From Micromonospora profundi (GTDB lineage: Bacteria; Actinomycetota; Actinomycetes; Mycobacteriales; Micromonosporaceae), in NCBI RefSeq assembly GCF_011927785.1, contig NZ_JAATJK010000001.1, positions 4,187,001 to 4,251,000 on the forward strand: 64,000 nt of DNA, read 5' to 3'. The first letter of the stretch is position 1, and every line of letters begins with the position of its first letter. A program made the position numbers and the translations under genes. The notes beneath the pieces were generated by a model. The model did not search any database. It worked only from the letters and a program-made list of their open reading frames with translations, and was not told the DNA's origin. This document shows positions 16,491-27,257 of the stretch, in pieces.

Positions 16491-17336
16491 GTGCGTGACG
16501 CCGAGATCCTGGTCGGCTACGACGGCTCCACCGACGCCTCGGTGGCAGTGAACTGGGCGCTTGAGGAGGCCGAGCACAGCGGCCAGCCGGTGCGGCTGGC
16601 GTACGTCTTCGAGTGGTTGACAGTGGCCAGTTGGGTCGGTCCGGGCGTGGCACCCGGTATCTGGCCGGACGACACCGCCCGTCGACAGGTCGACGACCTG
16701 GTCCACAAGGCCGCGGCGGACGCCACGGCACAGCATCCCGGGCTGACAGTCACCGGCCAGGTGTACGACGGCCCGCCCGCGCTGGTGTTGCAGGAACGCT
16801 CGGCCGACGCCGGACTGCTGGTGCTCGGCAGCCGTGGCCACGGCGGGTTCGGTGGGCTGCTGGCCGGGTCGACGGCGGTGGCGGTCGCCGCGCACGCGCG
16901 GTGCCCCGTCGTGGTGGTCCGCGACGGGACCGCCGGCGGGACGGACGGGCCGGTAGCGGTCGGCGTGGACGGCTCGGAGCAGTCGCTCGTGGCGCTCGGC
17001 TTCGCTGCCGAACGGGCAGCGCGGCGGCGGGTGCCGCTGCGGGTGCTGCACGCCTGGACCGAAGGGCCGAGCGCGGCTGCCGGCGTGTCGGGCGAGCAGG
17101 CCGCCGTGGAGCAGGCAGTGGAGCCGTGGCGGCAGACGTTTCCCGAGCTGGCCGTCACCGTCGACCTCGTACCGGGCAGCCCGGCGGCGATGATGATCGA
17201 GGCGAGCCGCACCGCACGGCTTGTGGTGGTGGGCAGCCGGGGTCGGGGCGGGCTGGCCGGGATGCTGCTCGGCTCGGTCAGCCAACAGCTCATCCAGCAC
17301 TCCGGGTGCCCCGTCGCCGTGGTCCGGGAACGCTGA
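16491..17336 (+). CDS. Universal stress protein, two UspA domains
   Basis: A 281-residue tandem Usp protein. Domain 1 (about 3-145) begins EILVGYDGSTDASVAVNWAL. Its ATP-binding signature is intact, GSRGHGGFGGLLAGSTAVAVAAHA. Domain 2 (about 150-281) begins VAVGVDGSEQS and ends with a second intact GSRGRGGLAGMLLGSVSQ. It should bind ATP, unlike the degenerate copy at 13162. GTG 16491 follows GAGGAGG, only 10 bases after the phosphoketolase stop, so the two are co-expressed. Confidence 0.94.
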   Translation: MRDAEILVGYDGSTDASVAVNWALEEAEHSGQPVRLAYVFEWLTVASWVGPGVAPGIWPDDTARRQVDDLVHKAAADATAQHPGLTVTGQVYDGPPALVLQERSADAGLLVLGSRGHGGFGGLLAGSTAVAVAAHARCPVVVVRDGTAGGTDGPVAVGVDGSEQSLVALGFAAERAARRRVPLRVLHAWTEGPSAAAGVSGEQAAVEQAVEPWRQTFPELAVTVDLVPGSPAAMMIEASRTARLVVVGSRGRGGLAGMLLGSVSQQLIQHSGCPVAVVRER

Positions 17337-17356
17337 TCCCCACCCGGCCCGGCGGC

Positions 17357-19732
17357 TCAGCGGGGCTCGGGCTGCGGGTCGGACGGGTCGAGCGAGAAGA
17401 ACTCCTCCTCTTCCTGGGCCAGGTGCAGCCGCAACAGCGCGTCCAACCCGTAGAGGGTGGCCAGCAGATCGGGCACCTGGTCCGGGCGCAGCCCACCGTC
17501 CGCGGTCTGGGCGAGCTGCGCCCCCAGCAGGTCGACCTGGCGGCGGATCTCCACATGCGCACGGCTCATCGTGGCGGTCGCCGTACCGCTGCCCAGCGGA
17601 CCCGCCAACGCCGGATAGAGCTGCCGCTCCTCGGCCGCCTCGTGCGGCAGCACCTCGTCGGTGAGCCGGCGGTGCGTCTCCCGTACCGCCGGCAGACACC
17701 TCGGCGAGGCCGGGTCGGTGGCGACAAGGTCGGCGGTGTCGCGCAGGCCGGCCAGCACGTCGCGGACCCCCTTGTGTTCGGCGGCGAAGCGGGCGAGCAG
17801 TTCCCGGGTCGGCTGTGGGACGTCCCGGTGCCGCAGGCCGCCGCCGAGCGCCCGCAACGCGTTGAGGATGACAAGCACGTCGATGCCCTCCTGGAGGAAC
17901 GCGCCCGCCACCGGGGGCAGCCGGCCGATGGCCGCCGCGATCATCGCCAGCACCGCCAGCCCCATCCCGACGGTGGCGCTCTGCACGGCGATCCGGCGGG
18001 CGTACCGGGCGATCTCCACCGCATCGGCGAGCCGGTCCAGCCGGTCCACCGTGAGCACCGCGTCGGCCACGTCCGCCGAGGCGCTCGCGCCTGTCGCACC
18101 CATCGCCACGCCCACGTGCGCCTGGGCGAGCGCCGGCGCGTCGTTCACCCCGTCACCGACCATCACGGTGACTGCCCGTTCGGCCTCGGCGCGGACGCGG
18201 GCCACCTTCTCCTGCGGCGTACAGCGGGCGAGCATGTCGTCCACGCCGACCTCCGCGGCGACCTGGGCGGCGGTGGCCGGCCGGTCGCCGGTCACCATCA
18301 CGATGCGCCGCAGTCCCGCCGCGCGCAGCCGGCGTACGGTCCGGCGGGCGTCGGGGCGTACCGGGTCCTCCAACAGGATCGCGCCGAGCGGGCCGTCGTC
18401 GTCGCTGACCCACACCGTGGACCAGCCGGTCAGCTCGGTACGGGCCCGCGTCCGGTCCGCCCAGTCGGGCAGCTCGCCGGTGAACTGCCCGACCCGGATC
18501 AGCCGCCCGTCCACCCGGCCGCTGACCCCCACGCCCGGCTCCTCGGTCACCTCGGTCGGCTCGGTCAACGGCAGCCCCCGCTCGCGGGCCTGCCGCACCA
18601 ACGCGGCGGCCAGCACGTGCGGGGAGAGCTGCTCGACGGAGGCGGCCAGCCGCAGCACCTCGTCCCGGTCGCCGCCCGGCGCGGCCACCGTCTCGGCGGC
18701 GCGCGGACGCCCCGCCGTCAGCGTGCCGGTCTTGTCCACGAGCAAGGTCTGTGCCCGGCCGAGCAGTTCCAGCGCGCCACCGTCGCGGACCAGCACCCCG
18801 CGCCGGGCCACCCGGGACAGCCCGGACACGATCGCGATCGGGGTGGCCAGCAGCAGCGGGCAGGGGGTGGCCACCACAAGCACCGCCACCGCCCGGACCA
18901 CGTCGCCGGAGAGCAGCCACGCCAACCCGGCCAACACCAGCGTGAACGGCACGAACGCGGCGGCGTAGCGGTCGGCAAGCCGGACCGTCGGCGCCTTGCG
19001 GGCTGTCGCCTCCTCGGCCAGCCGGACGATCCCGGCGTACGTGCTCTGGGCGGCGCTCTTCGTGGCCCGCATGCCGAACCCGGCGCCGGCGTTGACCACA
19101 CCGCTTGCGACCTGTTCGCCGGCGGCCCGCTGGACCAGCCGCGCCTCCCCGGTCACCACCGACTCGTCGAGCGTGACCGGTTCGTCGACGGTCCCGTCGA
19201 CGGGCACCACGTCACCTGGGCCGACAAGCAACCGGTCCTGCACCGCCACCTGGTCCAGCGGCACCACCTCGATAGCCCCGCCCGGCCCCCGGCGACGCGC
19301 GGTACGCGGAGCGCGTTCCAGCAGTGCCCGCAGGTCCCGGGTGGCCCGGCGCTGCGCGTACGCCTCCAACGACCGTCCGGTGGCCACCATCACCGCGATC
19401 ACCGCACCGGCCAGGTACTCGCCGACCCCGAGAGCCCCGGCCAGGGCCAGGACGGCGATCACGTCCACGCCGAAGTGCCGGTGCCACAGCGAGCGCAGCA
19501 TCGACCAGAGCGCGGGCAGCAGCGCGGCCACCGTGACGGCCGCCCAGATCAGGTCTGCCGCGCCGACCCGGCCGGCGAGCCGCAACAGGGCACCCACGAG
19601 CACCGCGACGGTGAGCCCTACCAGCGGCGCCCACGCCCACCAGCGGCGGATGCGGCGTCGTGCCGGTTGTTCCGGCACGCATCCGGTCGCCTCCGCGCTC
19701 ACCTTCGCATCGTCGCAGGCCAGGACCGTCAC
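17357..19732 (-). CDS. P1B-5-type metal ATPase with C-terminal hemerythrin domain
   Basis: A 791-residue P-type ATPase. The actuator loop has TGE (about 194-196). Helix 4 carries T289-P290-C291, the TPC signature of subgroup P1B-5 (Nia-like, Ni/Fe exporters). The phosphorylated Asp is D333 in DKTGTLT, TGD is at 481-483 and GDGVND at 526-531. No N-terminal metal-binding domain is present. Residues about 640-780 form a hemerythrin-like four-helix domain with His/Glu ligands (H652, H687, H697, E701, H726, H770, E774), as described for Nia proteins. It may gate metal export by O2 or iron. It shares a DosR-like box with the divergent nitroreductase. The start at GTG 19732 could instead be GTG 19702. 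Confidence 0.92.
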   Translation of the reverse strand: MTVLACDDAKVSAEATGCVPEQPARRRIRRWWAWAPLVGLTVAVLVGALLRLAGRVGAADLIWAAVTVAALLPALWSMLRSLWHRHFGVDVIAVLALAGALGVGEYLAGAVIAVMVATGRSLEAYAQRRATRDLRALLERAPRTARRRGPGGAIEVVPLDQVAVQDRLLVGPGDVVPVDGTVDEPVTLDESVVTGEARLVQRAAGEQVASGVVNAGAGFGMRATKSAAQSTYAGIVRLAEEATARKAPTVRLADRYAAAFVPFTLVLAGLAWLLSGDVVRAVAVLVVATPCPLLLATPIAIVSGLSRVARRGVLVRDGGALELLGRAQTLLVDKTGTLTAGRPRAAETVAAPGGDRDEVLRLAASVEQLSPHVLAAALVRQARERGLPLTEPTEVTEEPGVGVSGRVDGRLIRVGQFTGELPDWADRTRARTELTGWSTVWVSDDDGPLGAILLEDPVRPDARRTVRRLRAAGLRRIVMVTGDRPATAAQVAAEVGVDDMLARCTPQEKVARVRAEAERAVTVMVGDGVNDAPALAQAHVGVAMGATGASASADVADAVLTVDRLDRLADAVEIARYARRIAVQSATVGMGLAVLAMIAAAIGRLPPVAGAFLQEGIDVLVILNALRALGGGLRHRDVPQPTRELLARFAAEHKGVRDVLAGLRDTADLVATDPASPRCLPAVRETHRRLTDEVLPHEAAEERQLYPALAGPLGSGTATATMSRAHVEIRRQVDLLGAQLAQTADGGLRPDQVPDLLATLYGLDALLRLHLAQEEEEFFSLDPSDPQPEPR

Positions 19733-19809
19733 GGGCCGTGCACCGGACTTTTCGCAAGCCCGACGCGGACCATCCGGGTGCCGGCGGGACCACCTGACGA
19801 CCCGACAGG

Positions 19810-19829
19810 GTCGGGACCTGCGGCCCGTG
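19810..19829. promoter_or_regulatory. DosR/DevR-like box between ATPase and nitroreductase
   Basis: GTCGGGACCTGCGGCCCGTG lies 78 bases from the ATPase start and 91 from the nitroreductase start, so one site may serve both divergent units. It differs by one base in its core from the box before devR (23403-23422). Confidence 0.55.
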
Positions 19830-19920
19830 CGGGACGCCTCCGCATGTCACAGGATGGGGCGGCGAGCCACGCGGGTACCGGGTGGTGAGGCACGATGGTA
19901 GGAGACGAAAGGTCGTGAGA

Positions 19921-20916
19921 ATGAGTCAGGAACGTCAGCTGACCACCGCACTCGCGGAGGCCGCCGCGACCGCTGGGCACGCGCCCTCGGTGCACAACAC
20001 TCAGCCGTGGCGCTGGCGGGTGCTGCCCGAGGCGCTGGAGCTGCGTACTGTCGCGGACCGGCGACTCTCGGCCACCGACCCGGAGGGCCGGCTGCTCGCG
20101 ATCAGCTGCGGCGCCGCCCTGCAACACGCACGGTTGGCACTCGCCGCGGAGGGCTGGCGCGCTGTGGTGCAGCGGATGCCCGACCCGGGCGACCCCGAAC
20201 TGCTGGCCCGGCTCACCGGCCTGACCCGCACCAGCGCCGACCCCGACGCCATGCGGATGGTGCAGTGCATGTCGGTGCGGCACACCGACCGGCGACCGGT
20301 GAGCGACGAGCCGGTGCCGACGGCCGCGATCGGGGAGATCACCCGCGCGGTCACCGCCGAGGGATGCCGGTTGCAGATCCTCAACCAGGACCAGGTGCTG
20401 GAGTTGGCGGCCACCGCCGGGCGCGCCGACACGGTCGAGGCCGAGGACCAGGAGCTGCGCGCCGAGCTGGCGTACTGGACCAGCCAGGCCGGAAGCGGCA
20501 CCGGCCTGCCGCCGGACGTACTTCCCGACCAGCCGCCGCAGACCACGGTGCCGGGCCGCGACTTCGGCCGCCCCGGCAGCCTGCCCGTCGGTCCCGGCCA
20601 CGACCGGGCGGCGGCGTACGCGCTGCTGCACGGCGACGAGGACGAGCCGGACAGCTGGCTGCGTGCCGGTGAGGCGCTCTCCGCCGCCTGGCTGACGGCC
20701 ACCCGGCTGGGCGTGTCGGTGGTCCCGCTCAGCGCTGTGGTGGAGGTTCCGGCCACCCGGCAGACCCTGCGTCAGATGCTCGCGGGGATCGGCTACCCGT
20801 ACATCGTGCTGCGGTTGGGAATCGCGGACCCGGCGGTGGCCGGCCCGCCGCACACACCGCGGTTGCCCGCCGACCAGGTGGTCGACACCTCAGCGGTGCG
20901 CGACGAGCTGGGCTGA
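19921..20916 (+). CDS. Acg-family nitroreductase-like FMN-binding protein
   Basis: A 331-residue member of the Acg group (M. tuberculosis Rv2032/Acg and relatives). It carries the hallmark APSVHNTQPWRW near residue 24, DPEGRLLAISCGAAL and the later PGHDRAAAYALLHGDE region. Acg proteins bind FMN in a covered pocket and lack clear nitroreductase activity; flavin storage has been proposed. ATG 19921 follows AAAGG and agrees with family length. An upstream in-frame start at 19882 would add 13 unlikely residues. The sensor-kinase gene follows after 42 bases. Confidence 0.92.
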   Translation: MSQERQLTTALAEAAATAGHAPSVHNTQPWRWRVLPEALELRTVADRRLSATDPEGRLLAISCGAALQHARLALAAEGWRAVVQRMPDPGDPELLARLTGLTRTSADPDAMRMVQCMSVRHTDRRPVSDEPVPTAAIGEITRAVTAEGCRLQILNQDQVLELAATAGRADTVEAEDQELRAELAYWTSQAGSGTGLPPDVLPDQPPQTTVPGRDFGRPGSLPVGPGHDRAAAYALLHGDEDEPDSWLRAGEALSAAWLTATRLGVSVVPLSAVVEVPATRQTLRQMLAGIGYPYIVLRLGIADPAVAGPPHTPRLPADQVVDTSAVRDELG

Positions 20917-22689
<1,773 letters not shown>

Positions 22690-22731
22690 CCGGCACGGGG
22701 TGTGCTGGTCGGCTGAGCGGCACCGGACGGG

Positions 22732-23370
22732 TCAGGGCGTCTTGCCGAGCAGGCGGGTGGCCAGCACCGCCGCCTGGGTGCGGCGCTCCAGGCCGAGCTT
22801 CGCCAATACGCTGGACACGTAGTTTTTCACAGTCTTCTCGGCCAGGAACATCTTTCCGGCGATCTCCCGGTTGGTCAGCCCTTGCGCCACGTACTCCAGG
22901 ATCCGCCGCTCCTGCTCGGTGAGCGACTTCAACTCGCGTGGCTCCTCGACGCCGTTGCGGATGCGCTCCAGGACCCGGGTCGTGATCGCCGGGTCGAGCA
23001 GCGACTGCCCGGCCGCCACCCGGCGTACGGCGTCGACAAGATCGGTGCCGCGGATCTGCTTGAGCACGTATCCGGCCGCGCCCGCCATGATCGCCGCGAA
23101 CAGCGCCTCGTCGTCCTCGTACGAGGTGAGGATGAGGCCCTTGATTGACGAGTCGACGGCACGGACGTCCCGGCACACGTCGATGCCGTTGCCGTCGGGC
23201 AGGCGGGCGTCGAGGATCGCCACGTCGGGCCGCAACGCCGGAATGCGGCGGGCCGCCTCCTGCGCGGAGCCGGACTCGCCGACAACCTCGATGTCGCCGC
23301 TGCTCTGGAGCAGGTCGGCCAGGCCACGGCGGACGACCTCATGGTCGTCGAGGAGGAACACGCGGATCAT
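22732..23370 (-). CDS. devR: DevR/DosR-like response regulator (NarL family)
   Basis: A 212-residue regulator. The receiver has D8, D9, phospho-acceptor D54 and K104 in VLKQIRG. The LuxR-type HTH near 145-205 reads LTNREIAGKMFLAEKTVKNYVS and AKLGLERRTQAAV, nearly the same as the DNA-reading helix of mycobacterial DosR, including the Lys and Asn that contact DNA. This supports recognition of DosR-type boxes. One such box lies 33 bases upstream of its own start, implying autoregulation. The gene converges on devS rather than forming a devR-devS operon. Confidence 0.94.
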   Translation of the reverse strand: MIRVFLLDDHEVVRRGLADLLQSSGDIEVVGESGSAQEAARRIPALRPDVAILDARLPDGNGIDVCRDVRAVDSSIKGLILTSYEDDEALFAAIMAGAAGYVLKQIRGTDLVDAVRRVAAGQSLLDPAITTRVLERIRNGVEEPRELKSLTEQERRILEYVAQGLTNREIAGKMFLAEKTVKNYVSSVLAKLGLERRTQAAVLATRLLGKTP

Positions 23371-23402
23371 CCCTCGTTTCTACAGGCGCCGAGGGCCGGC
23401 TG

Positions 23403-23422
23403 CACGGGCCGAAGGTCCCGAC
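23403..23422 (-). promoter_or_regulatory. DosR/DevR-like box before devR
   Basis: Read on the minus strand it contains GGGAC-CTTC-GGCCC, with flanks GTC and GTG, almost identical to the site at 19810-19829. It lies 33-52 bases upstream of the devR ATG. Confidence 0.55.
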
Positions 23423-23486
23423 CCGCCGTAACACGTCCGTGCGGCGCGTCCGAAGGGGCTCCGGCAGGGTCGGTCGGGCCCACCGG

Positions 23487-23506
23487 ATCGGGACGTAAGG
23501 CCCTGC
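23487..23506 (+). promoter_or_regulatory. DosR/DevR-like box before second Acg gene
   Basis: GGGAC-GTAA-GGCCC (23490-23503) within the 223-bp divergent gap between devR and the Acg-type gene, about 88 bases upstream of the latter. The spacer GTAA gives it the best symmetry to the mycobacterial consensus (TWWA). Confidence 0.55.
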
Positions 23507-23593
23507 TCAGCGGGCACCCCACGGGCGGACCGTAGGGGTGTCAGCGGTCGCGGCGTTTTCCCGCCGTCGGCCCACCGGGAAGGGAGCATCGCC

Positions 23594-24568
23594 ATGGACG
23601 TCGGCTACACAGCGGACCAGCTACGGGCCGCCGCCGTGGACGCGGTTCGGGCACCGTCGTTGCACAACACCCAGCCGTGGCGGCTGCGGCTGCGCGACGG
23701 CGGCATCGAGGTGCTCGCCGACCCGACCCGCCGACTGCCGGCTACCGACCCGAGCGGGTGGGGTGTCCGGATCGCCTGCGGCGCAGCGCTGTTCAACCTG
23801 CGGATGGCGCTCGCCGTCGCCGGTACGCCGGCGCAGGTGCGGCTGCGCCCCGACCCCGCCGAACCGGACCTGCTGGCCCGGCTGGTGCCGGACATGCCGC
23901 GCCGCCCCACCCCCGCCGAGCAGAGCCTGCACGCGGCCATCCCCCGCCGCTTCAGCAACCGGTTGCCGTTCTGGCCGGACCCGGTGCCTGCCGACGTCCG
24001 GTGGCGCCTCGGCGAGGCGGCCCGCGCCGAGCAGTGCTGGTTGGAGCTGGTGATCGGGGTGAGCGCGGTGACCGCCTTCGGTGAGGTCGCCCGCAGCGCG
24101 CACCGGGTGCTGGAACGCGACCCCGCCTACCTTGCCGAACGCGAGGCGTGGCTGCGCCGGGAGCCCGCGCCGGACGGCGTGCCCGTCCGAGCCGGCGGCC
24201 CGCAGGGCGAGCCGCAGGACGTGCTGCCGACGCGCGGTTTCGGTAGCCGGGACCGGGCACCGGGGCGGGACTTCGAGCCGGAACCCCTGGTGGGGGTGCT
24301 CGGCTCGGTCGGCAACACCGCTGTGGACCAGGTGATCGCCGGCCAGGCCATGCAGCGGCTGCTGCTCACCGCCACCGACGCCGGGCTCAGCGTGTCGATG
24401 CTGTCCCAGCCGATCGAGGTGCCCACCGCGCGGGAGCAGTTGCGGCTGTCGCTGGGGCGGTTCGGCACGCCGCAGATGGTGCTGCGGATCGGCTACGGCC
24501 AGCCGGGTCGACCCACTCCGCGTCGGAGCGTCGACGAGGTGCTGGACCTGCCGGTCGTGCAGGCCTGA
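23594..24568 (+). CDS. Second Acg-family nitroreductase-like protein
   Basis: A 324-residue paralogue of the protein at 19921. It shares APSLHNTQPWRLRL near residue 19, TDPSGWGVRIACGAALFNLRMAL, and a C-terminal TDAGLSVSMLSQPIEVPTAREQL segment. Start ATG 23594 has GAAGGGAG upstream. Two Acg proteins bracketing a DevR/DevS pair mirrors mycobacterial dormancy loci. It is predicted to bind FMN and to be induced under hypoxia or NO through the upstream box (inference). Confidence 0.93.
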   Translation: MDVGYTADQLRAAAVDAVRAPSLHNTQPWRLRLRDGGIEVLADPTRRLPATDPSGWGVRIACGAALFNLRMALAVAGTPAQVRLRPDPAEPDLLARLVPDMPRRPTPAEQSLHAAIPRRFSNRLPFWPDPVPADVRWRLGEAARAEQCWLELVIGVSAVTAFGEVARSAHRVLERDPAYLAEREAWLRREPAPDGVPVRAGGPQGEPQDVLPTRGFGSRDRAPGRDFEPEPLVGVLGSVGNTAVDQVIAGQAMQRLLLTATDAGLSVSMLSQPIEVPTAREQLRLSLGRFGTPQMVLRIGYGQPGRPTPRRSVDEVLDLPVVQA

Positions 24569-24598
24569 GACCGGCGCCGCCGGCCCACCCGGTCAGGC
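24563..24598. terminator. Possible bidirectional hairpin
   Basis: GCCTGA and TCAGGC, with inner CCGG pairs and a small bulge, span the 24-bp gap between the convergent Acg-type gene and the epimerase gene. Confidence 0.4.
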
Positions 24599-25582
24599 GA
24601 GCAACGCCGCCTCCCGCTCCGCGTCCAGCCCCACCGCCACCCGGGCCGGACGTCCGGCGCGGGGCGGCACCGACCCGACGGCACGTAACCACCGCCAGGT
24701 GTCGGCGACCGTGTCGGCCACCGGGCGGCAGGTCAGCCCCGCCGCGTACGCCTTCTCCACGCCGCGCTCCTGCAACCACCGGAACTCGTGACCTGGCGGA
24801 ATCCAGATCGGCAGGTCGTTCCAGGGGACCACCCCGGCGGCGAGGATCGACTCCGGGTCGGTCCAGCGCAGTCGGGCGTCGGAGCCGGTCACCGCGACGA
24901 TCGACGCCAGCAGTTCGCCAATCGTGGTGTGCCCGCTACGACTGATGACGTTGAACGCGCCGCCAACCCCTTCGGCTGCCCGGTCGAGCGTCCAACCGGC
25001 CAGGTCCCGCACGTCGATGTACTGCACGGGCAGGTCCGCCGGGCCGGGTGCCAGCACGTCGCCGCCGCGGGCCACCCGTTGCAGCCACCACGGCAACCTG
25101 CCGATGTCCTCCCCCGGGCCGAGGATGAGACCTGCGCGGACCAGCAGGGCCCGCTCGCCGTAGACCTCCGTCGCGGCCAACTCCCCACCCGCCTTGCACT
25201 GCGCGTAGTCGCCGTCGGTGGCGTCGGCCGAGGCCTCCACTGTGGGTGCCCCCTCGCCTACCTGTGCGGGCGGGGACGCGACGTACACCGATCCGCTGGA
25301 GATGTAGGTGTACTGCCCGACCCTGCCGGCCAGCGCGCGGGCCGCGTCCCGCACCCCGCGAGGGGCGCCGTCCCAGGTGTCGACCACCAGATCCCACTCG
25401 CCGTCCGCCAGCGCCGCGAGGCCGTCCGGCGCGGTCCGGTCACCCCGCAACCGGTGTACGCCGGGAGGAACCCTGCCGTGCACGCCTCTGTTGAACACCG
25501 TCACCGACCAGCCGCGACCGACCGCCTCGGCGACCGTCGCCCCGCCCACGAAACCCGTACCGCCAAGCATCAGCAGCCTCAT
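24593..25582 (-). CDS. NAD-dependent epimerase/dehydratase (extended SDR)
   Basis: A 329-residue Rossmann protein. GGTGFVGG at residues 7-14 binds NAD(P). YISSGSVY is followed by a DGDYAQCKAGGE segment in which the usual YxxxK is altered (Y-A-Q-C-K keeps Tyr and Lys four apart), so catalysis is possible. The C-terminal half resembles the reductase/epimerase group related to isoflavone-reductase-like proteins. Start ATG 25582 has AAAGGTGGGG upstream; the earlier in-frame start at 25612 adds nothing conserved. The substrate is unknown. Confidence 0.88.
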   Translation of the reverse strand: MRLLMLGGTGFVGGATVAEAVGRGWSVTVFNRGVHGRVPPGVHRLRGDRTAPDGLAALADGEWDLVVDTWDGAPRGVRDAARALAGRVGQYTYISSGSVYVASPPAQVGEGAPTVEASADATDGDYAQCKAGGELAATEVYGERALLVRAGLILGPGEDIGRLPWWLQRVARGGDVLAPGPADLPVQYIDVRDLAGWTLDRAAEGVGGAFNVISRSGHTTIGELLASIVAVTGSDARLRWTDPESILAAGVVPWNDLPIWIPPGHEFRWLQERGVEKAYAAGLTCRPVADTVADTWRWLRAVGSVPPRAGRPARVAVGLDAEREAALLA

Positions 25583-25724
25583 ACGCCCCACCTTTGCGGC
25601 AAGGGGCGGCAAACCGGTAGCGGATCTGCCCGTGGCAGAACACTCGGGTGTGCAGCCGCCGCGGCAGCGCCGCCCGGCTGGGGGTCACCCAACCGGACGG
25701 CGAGTGGACTGTCGACTCTCAGGG

Positions 25725-26573
25725 TCAACGGCTCGTCGAGCGCGCCGCCCTGTCGATCAGGCTCGCCACGGCCTGCGGACGGGAGACAGTGACGGCGTGC
25801 GAAGCCTTGATCTCCACGGTGTGCGCACCCGCCCGCTCGGCCATGTAGCGCTGGGCCTTCACCGGGATAGCCAGGTCGTCGGTGGCGATCATGTTCCACG
25901 ACGGAATGCTGGTCCAGGCGGCCTTCGTGGCCTGACCGTTCAGCGCCGCCGCCGTGACCGGCCTCTGGGTGGCCGCCATCACGTCCGCGATGTCCCGCGG
26001 AACGTCGGGGGCGAAGACCGCGCCGAACTTCCGCTGCTGGACGTAGAGGTCGGTGCCGGAGCCGCCGCCGGGCATCGGGAAGGGCACCTCGTCCAGCGAA
26101 ACCGCCAACACGTTACCGGGGAACTTCCCGGACAGGTCTGTCGTGCTCTCGCCGGGCTTCAGCATGAAGCTGGCAACGAAGACCAGGGCCTTGACGTCCC
26201 GGTCGCCCGCGACCGCCTCGCTGAGCACCGAACCACCGTACGAGTGGCCGACCACCACCACCGGCCCGGACACGCTGTCGACCACCGAGCGCACGTACTC
26301 CGCGTCGCTCTGCAGGTTGCGCAGAGGGTTGGCGGGGGCGATCACCGGATAGCCGTCCCGCTTGAGGTGCTTGACGACGCCGTTCCAGCTGGAGGCGTCG
26401 GCGAACGCACCGTGCACCAGCACGATGGTCGGCTTCTTCACCGTCGGACGCTGCCCGGCCCCGCTGGCCGAACTGGCGACCAACGCGACAGCCACGACGC
26501 CGGCGGTGGCCGCTGCCACGACCGCCTTCCGCCCAGCGGCCGGCAGAAGCTTGGACATCCGAAAACTGATCAT
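25725..26573 (-). CDS. Secreted alpha/beta hydrolase
   Basis: A 282-residue exported hydrolase. An Arg/Lys-containing start and the hydrophobic AVVAAATAGVVAVALVASSASG segment form a signal peptide. The mature domain has IVLVHGAFADASSWNGV (oxyanion loop), nucleophile GHSYGGS and a terminal SHAV catalytic His. It belongs to the EstC/salicylate-esterase-like group common as secreted actinomycete proteins. ATG 26573 is chosen because GGAGG lies nine bases upstream. A third in-frame start (MSKLL) is also possible. Confidence 0.88.
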   Translation of the reverse strand: MISFRMSKLLPAAGRKAVVAAATAGVVAVALVASSASGAGQRPTVKKPTIVLVHGAFADASSWNGVVKHLKRDGYPVIAPANPLRNLQSDAEYVRSVVDSVSGPVVVVGHSYGGSVLSEAVAGDRDVKALVFVASFMLKPGESTTDLSGKFPGNVLAVSLDEVPFPMPGGGSGTDLYVQQRKFGAVFAPDVPRDIADVMAATQRPVTAAALNGQATKAAWTSIPSWNMIATDDLAIPVKAQRYMAERAGAHTVEIKASHAVTVSRPQAVASLIDRAARSTSR

Positions 26574-26913
26574 CGGAAACACCCTCCAGGAAGGACCGAA
26601 TACGCGAGTACGGTTCGGCCAGGTAGCCCCACCGTTGCGGCGGTGGATCGACCTTCGCAGCGCGCAGCCGACCGGGAATCAGTCATCCATCTCTGCGGAT
26701 CACGCCGCTGGTGACCGTCGTATCGGCCTGGGTGGTGCGCCCCCCACCACAGTGGGCGGTGTCGACGTGACAGCTAGATCGACCTGCCGGGGCCGTCGAG
26801 GGGCGAGGTTAGGTCATTCGACCGATGGCACCCCGGCCACGCCGAACGGATGCGGGTGTCGCCGACGAACAAGGGCCGAACCCGAAGGCCCAGCGCTTTG
26901 ATCAGCAAGAATA
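26574..26913. other. Non-coding stretch, nothing assigned
   Basis: About 340 bases between the secreted hydrolase and the tRNA-Val gene. No frame has coding character or a binding site. A GC-rich near-palindrome (CTGGGTGGTGC...CCCACCACAG, about 26728-26753) is the only structure I see. It may hold the promoter of the hydrolase and processing sequence downstream of the tRNA. Confidence 0.5.
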
Positions 26914-26988
26914 TGGTGGGCGATACTGGGTTTGAACCAGTGACCTCTTCCGTGTCAAGGAAGCGCGCTCCCACTGCGCCAATCGCCC
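26914..26988 (-). tRNA. tRNA-Val (GAC), CCA encoded
   Basis: Cloverleaf with 7-bp acceptor GGGCGAT/ATCGCCC, anticodon loop CTTGACA giving GAC, and T-loop GGTTCAAACCC. The 3' CCA is encoded (26916-26914). The 72-base body is identical to the copy at 28451-28522. Confidence 0.97.
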
Positions 26989-27036
26989 GTGGTGACCGCC
27001 TGCCTCAAGGAGCCAGGCCCTGAGGGGCGAATCGCG

Positions 27037-27109
27037 AGCGGACGACGGGATTCGAACCCGCGACCCTCACCTTGGCAAGGTGATGCGCTACCAGCTGCGC
27101 TACGTCCGC
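27037..27109 (-). tRNA. tRNA-Gly (GCC)
   Basis: Acceptor GCGGACG/CGTCCGC, anticodon loop CTTGCCAAG giving GCC, T-loop GGTTCGAATCC, discriminator U. No CCA encoded. Identical to the copy at 28641-28713. Confidence 0.97.
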
Positions 27110-27257
27110 ACGTCCCGACAAGCGCCGGTGACAGTCGAACTCTACCCGATGCCAAGATCGCCCGGCGCGGCCCCCTCAAGCATTGGCGATTGCTCTGCTC
27201 CACCTCGGGGTACTGATGAACCTCGACAGCGCACCACACCCCCTTAAGGAGGCTGTC

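Noticed and set aside
16613..19888. Plus-strand open frame of 1091 codons
   Set aside because: Covers the stress-protein gene in another frame and the metal ATPase on the opposite strand. Composition is Arg/Gly/Pro-rich with no domain.
26774..26974. Minus-strand frame containing EEVTGSNPVSPT
   Set aside because: This is a translation of the tRNA-Val gene. The same peptide appears from the second copy near 28450.
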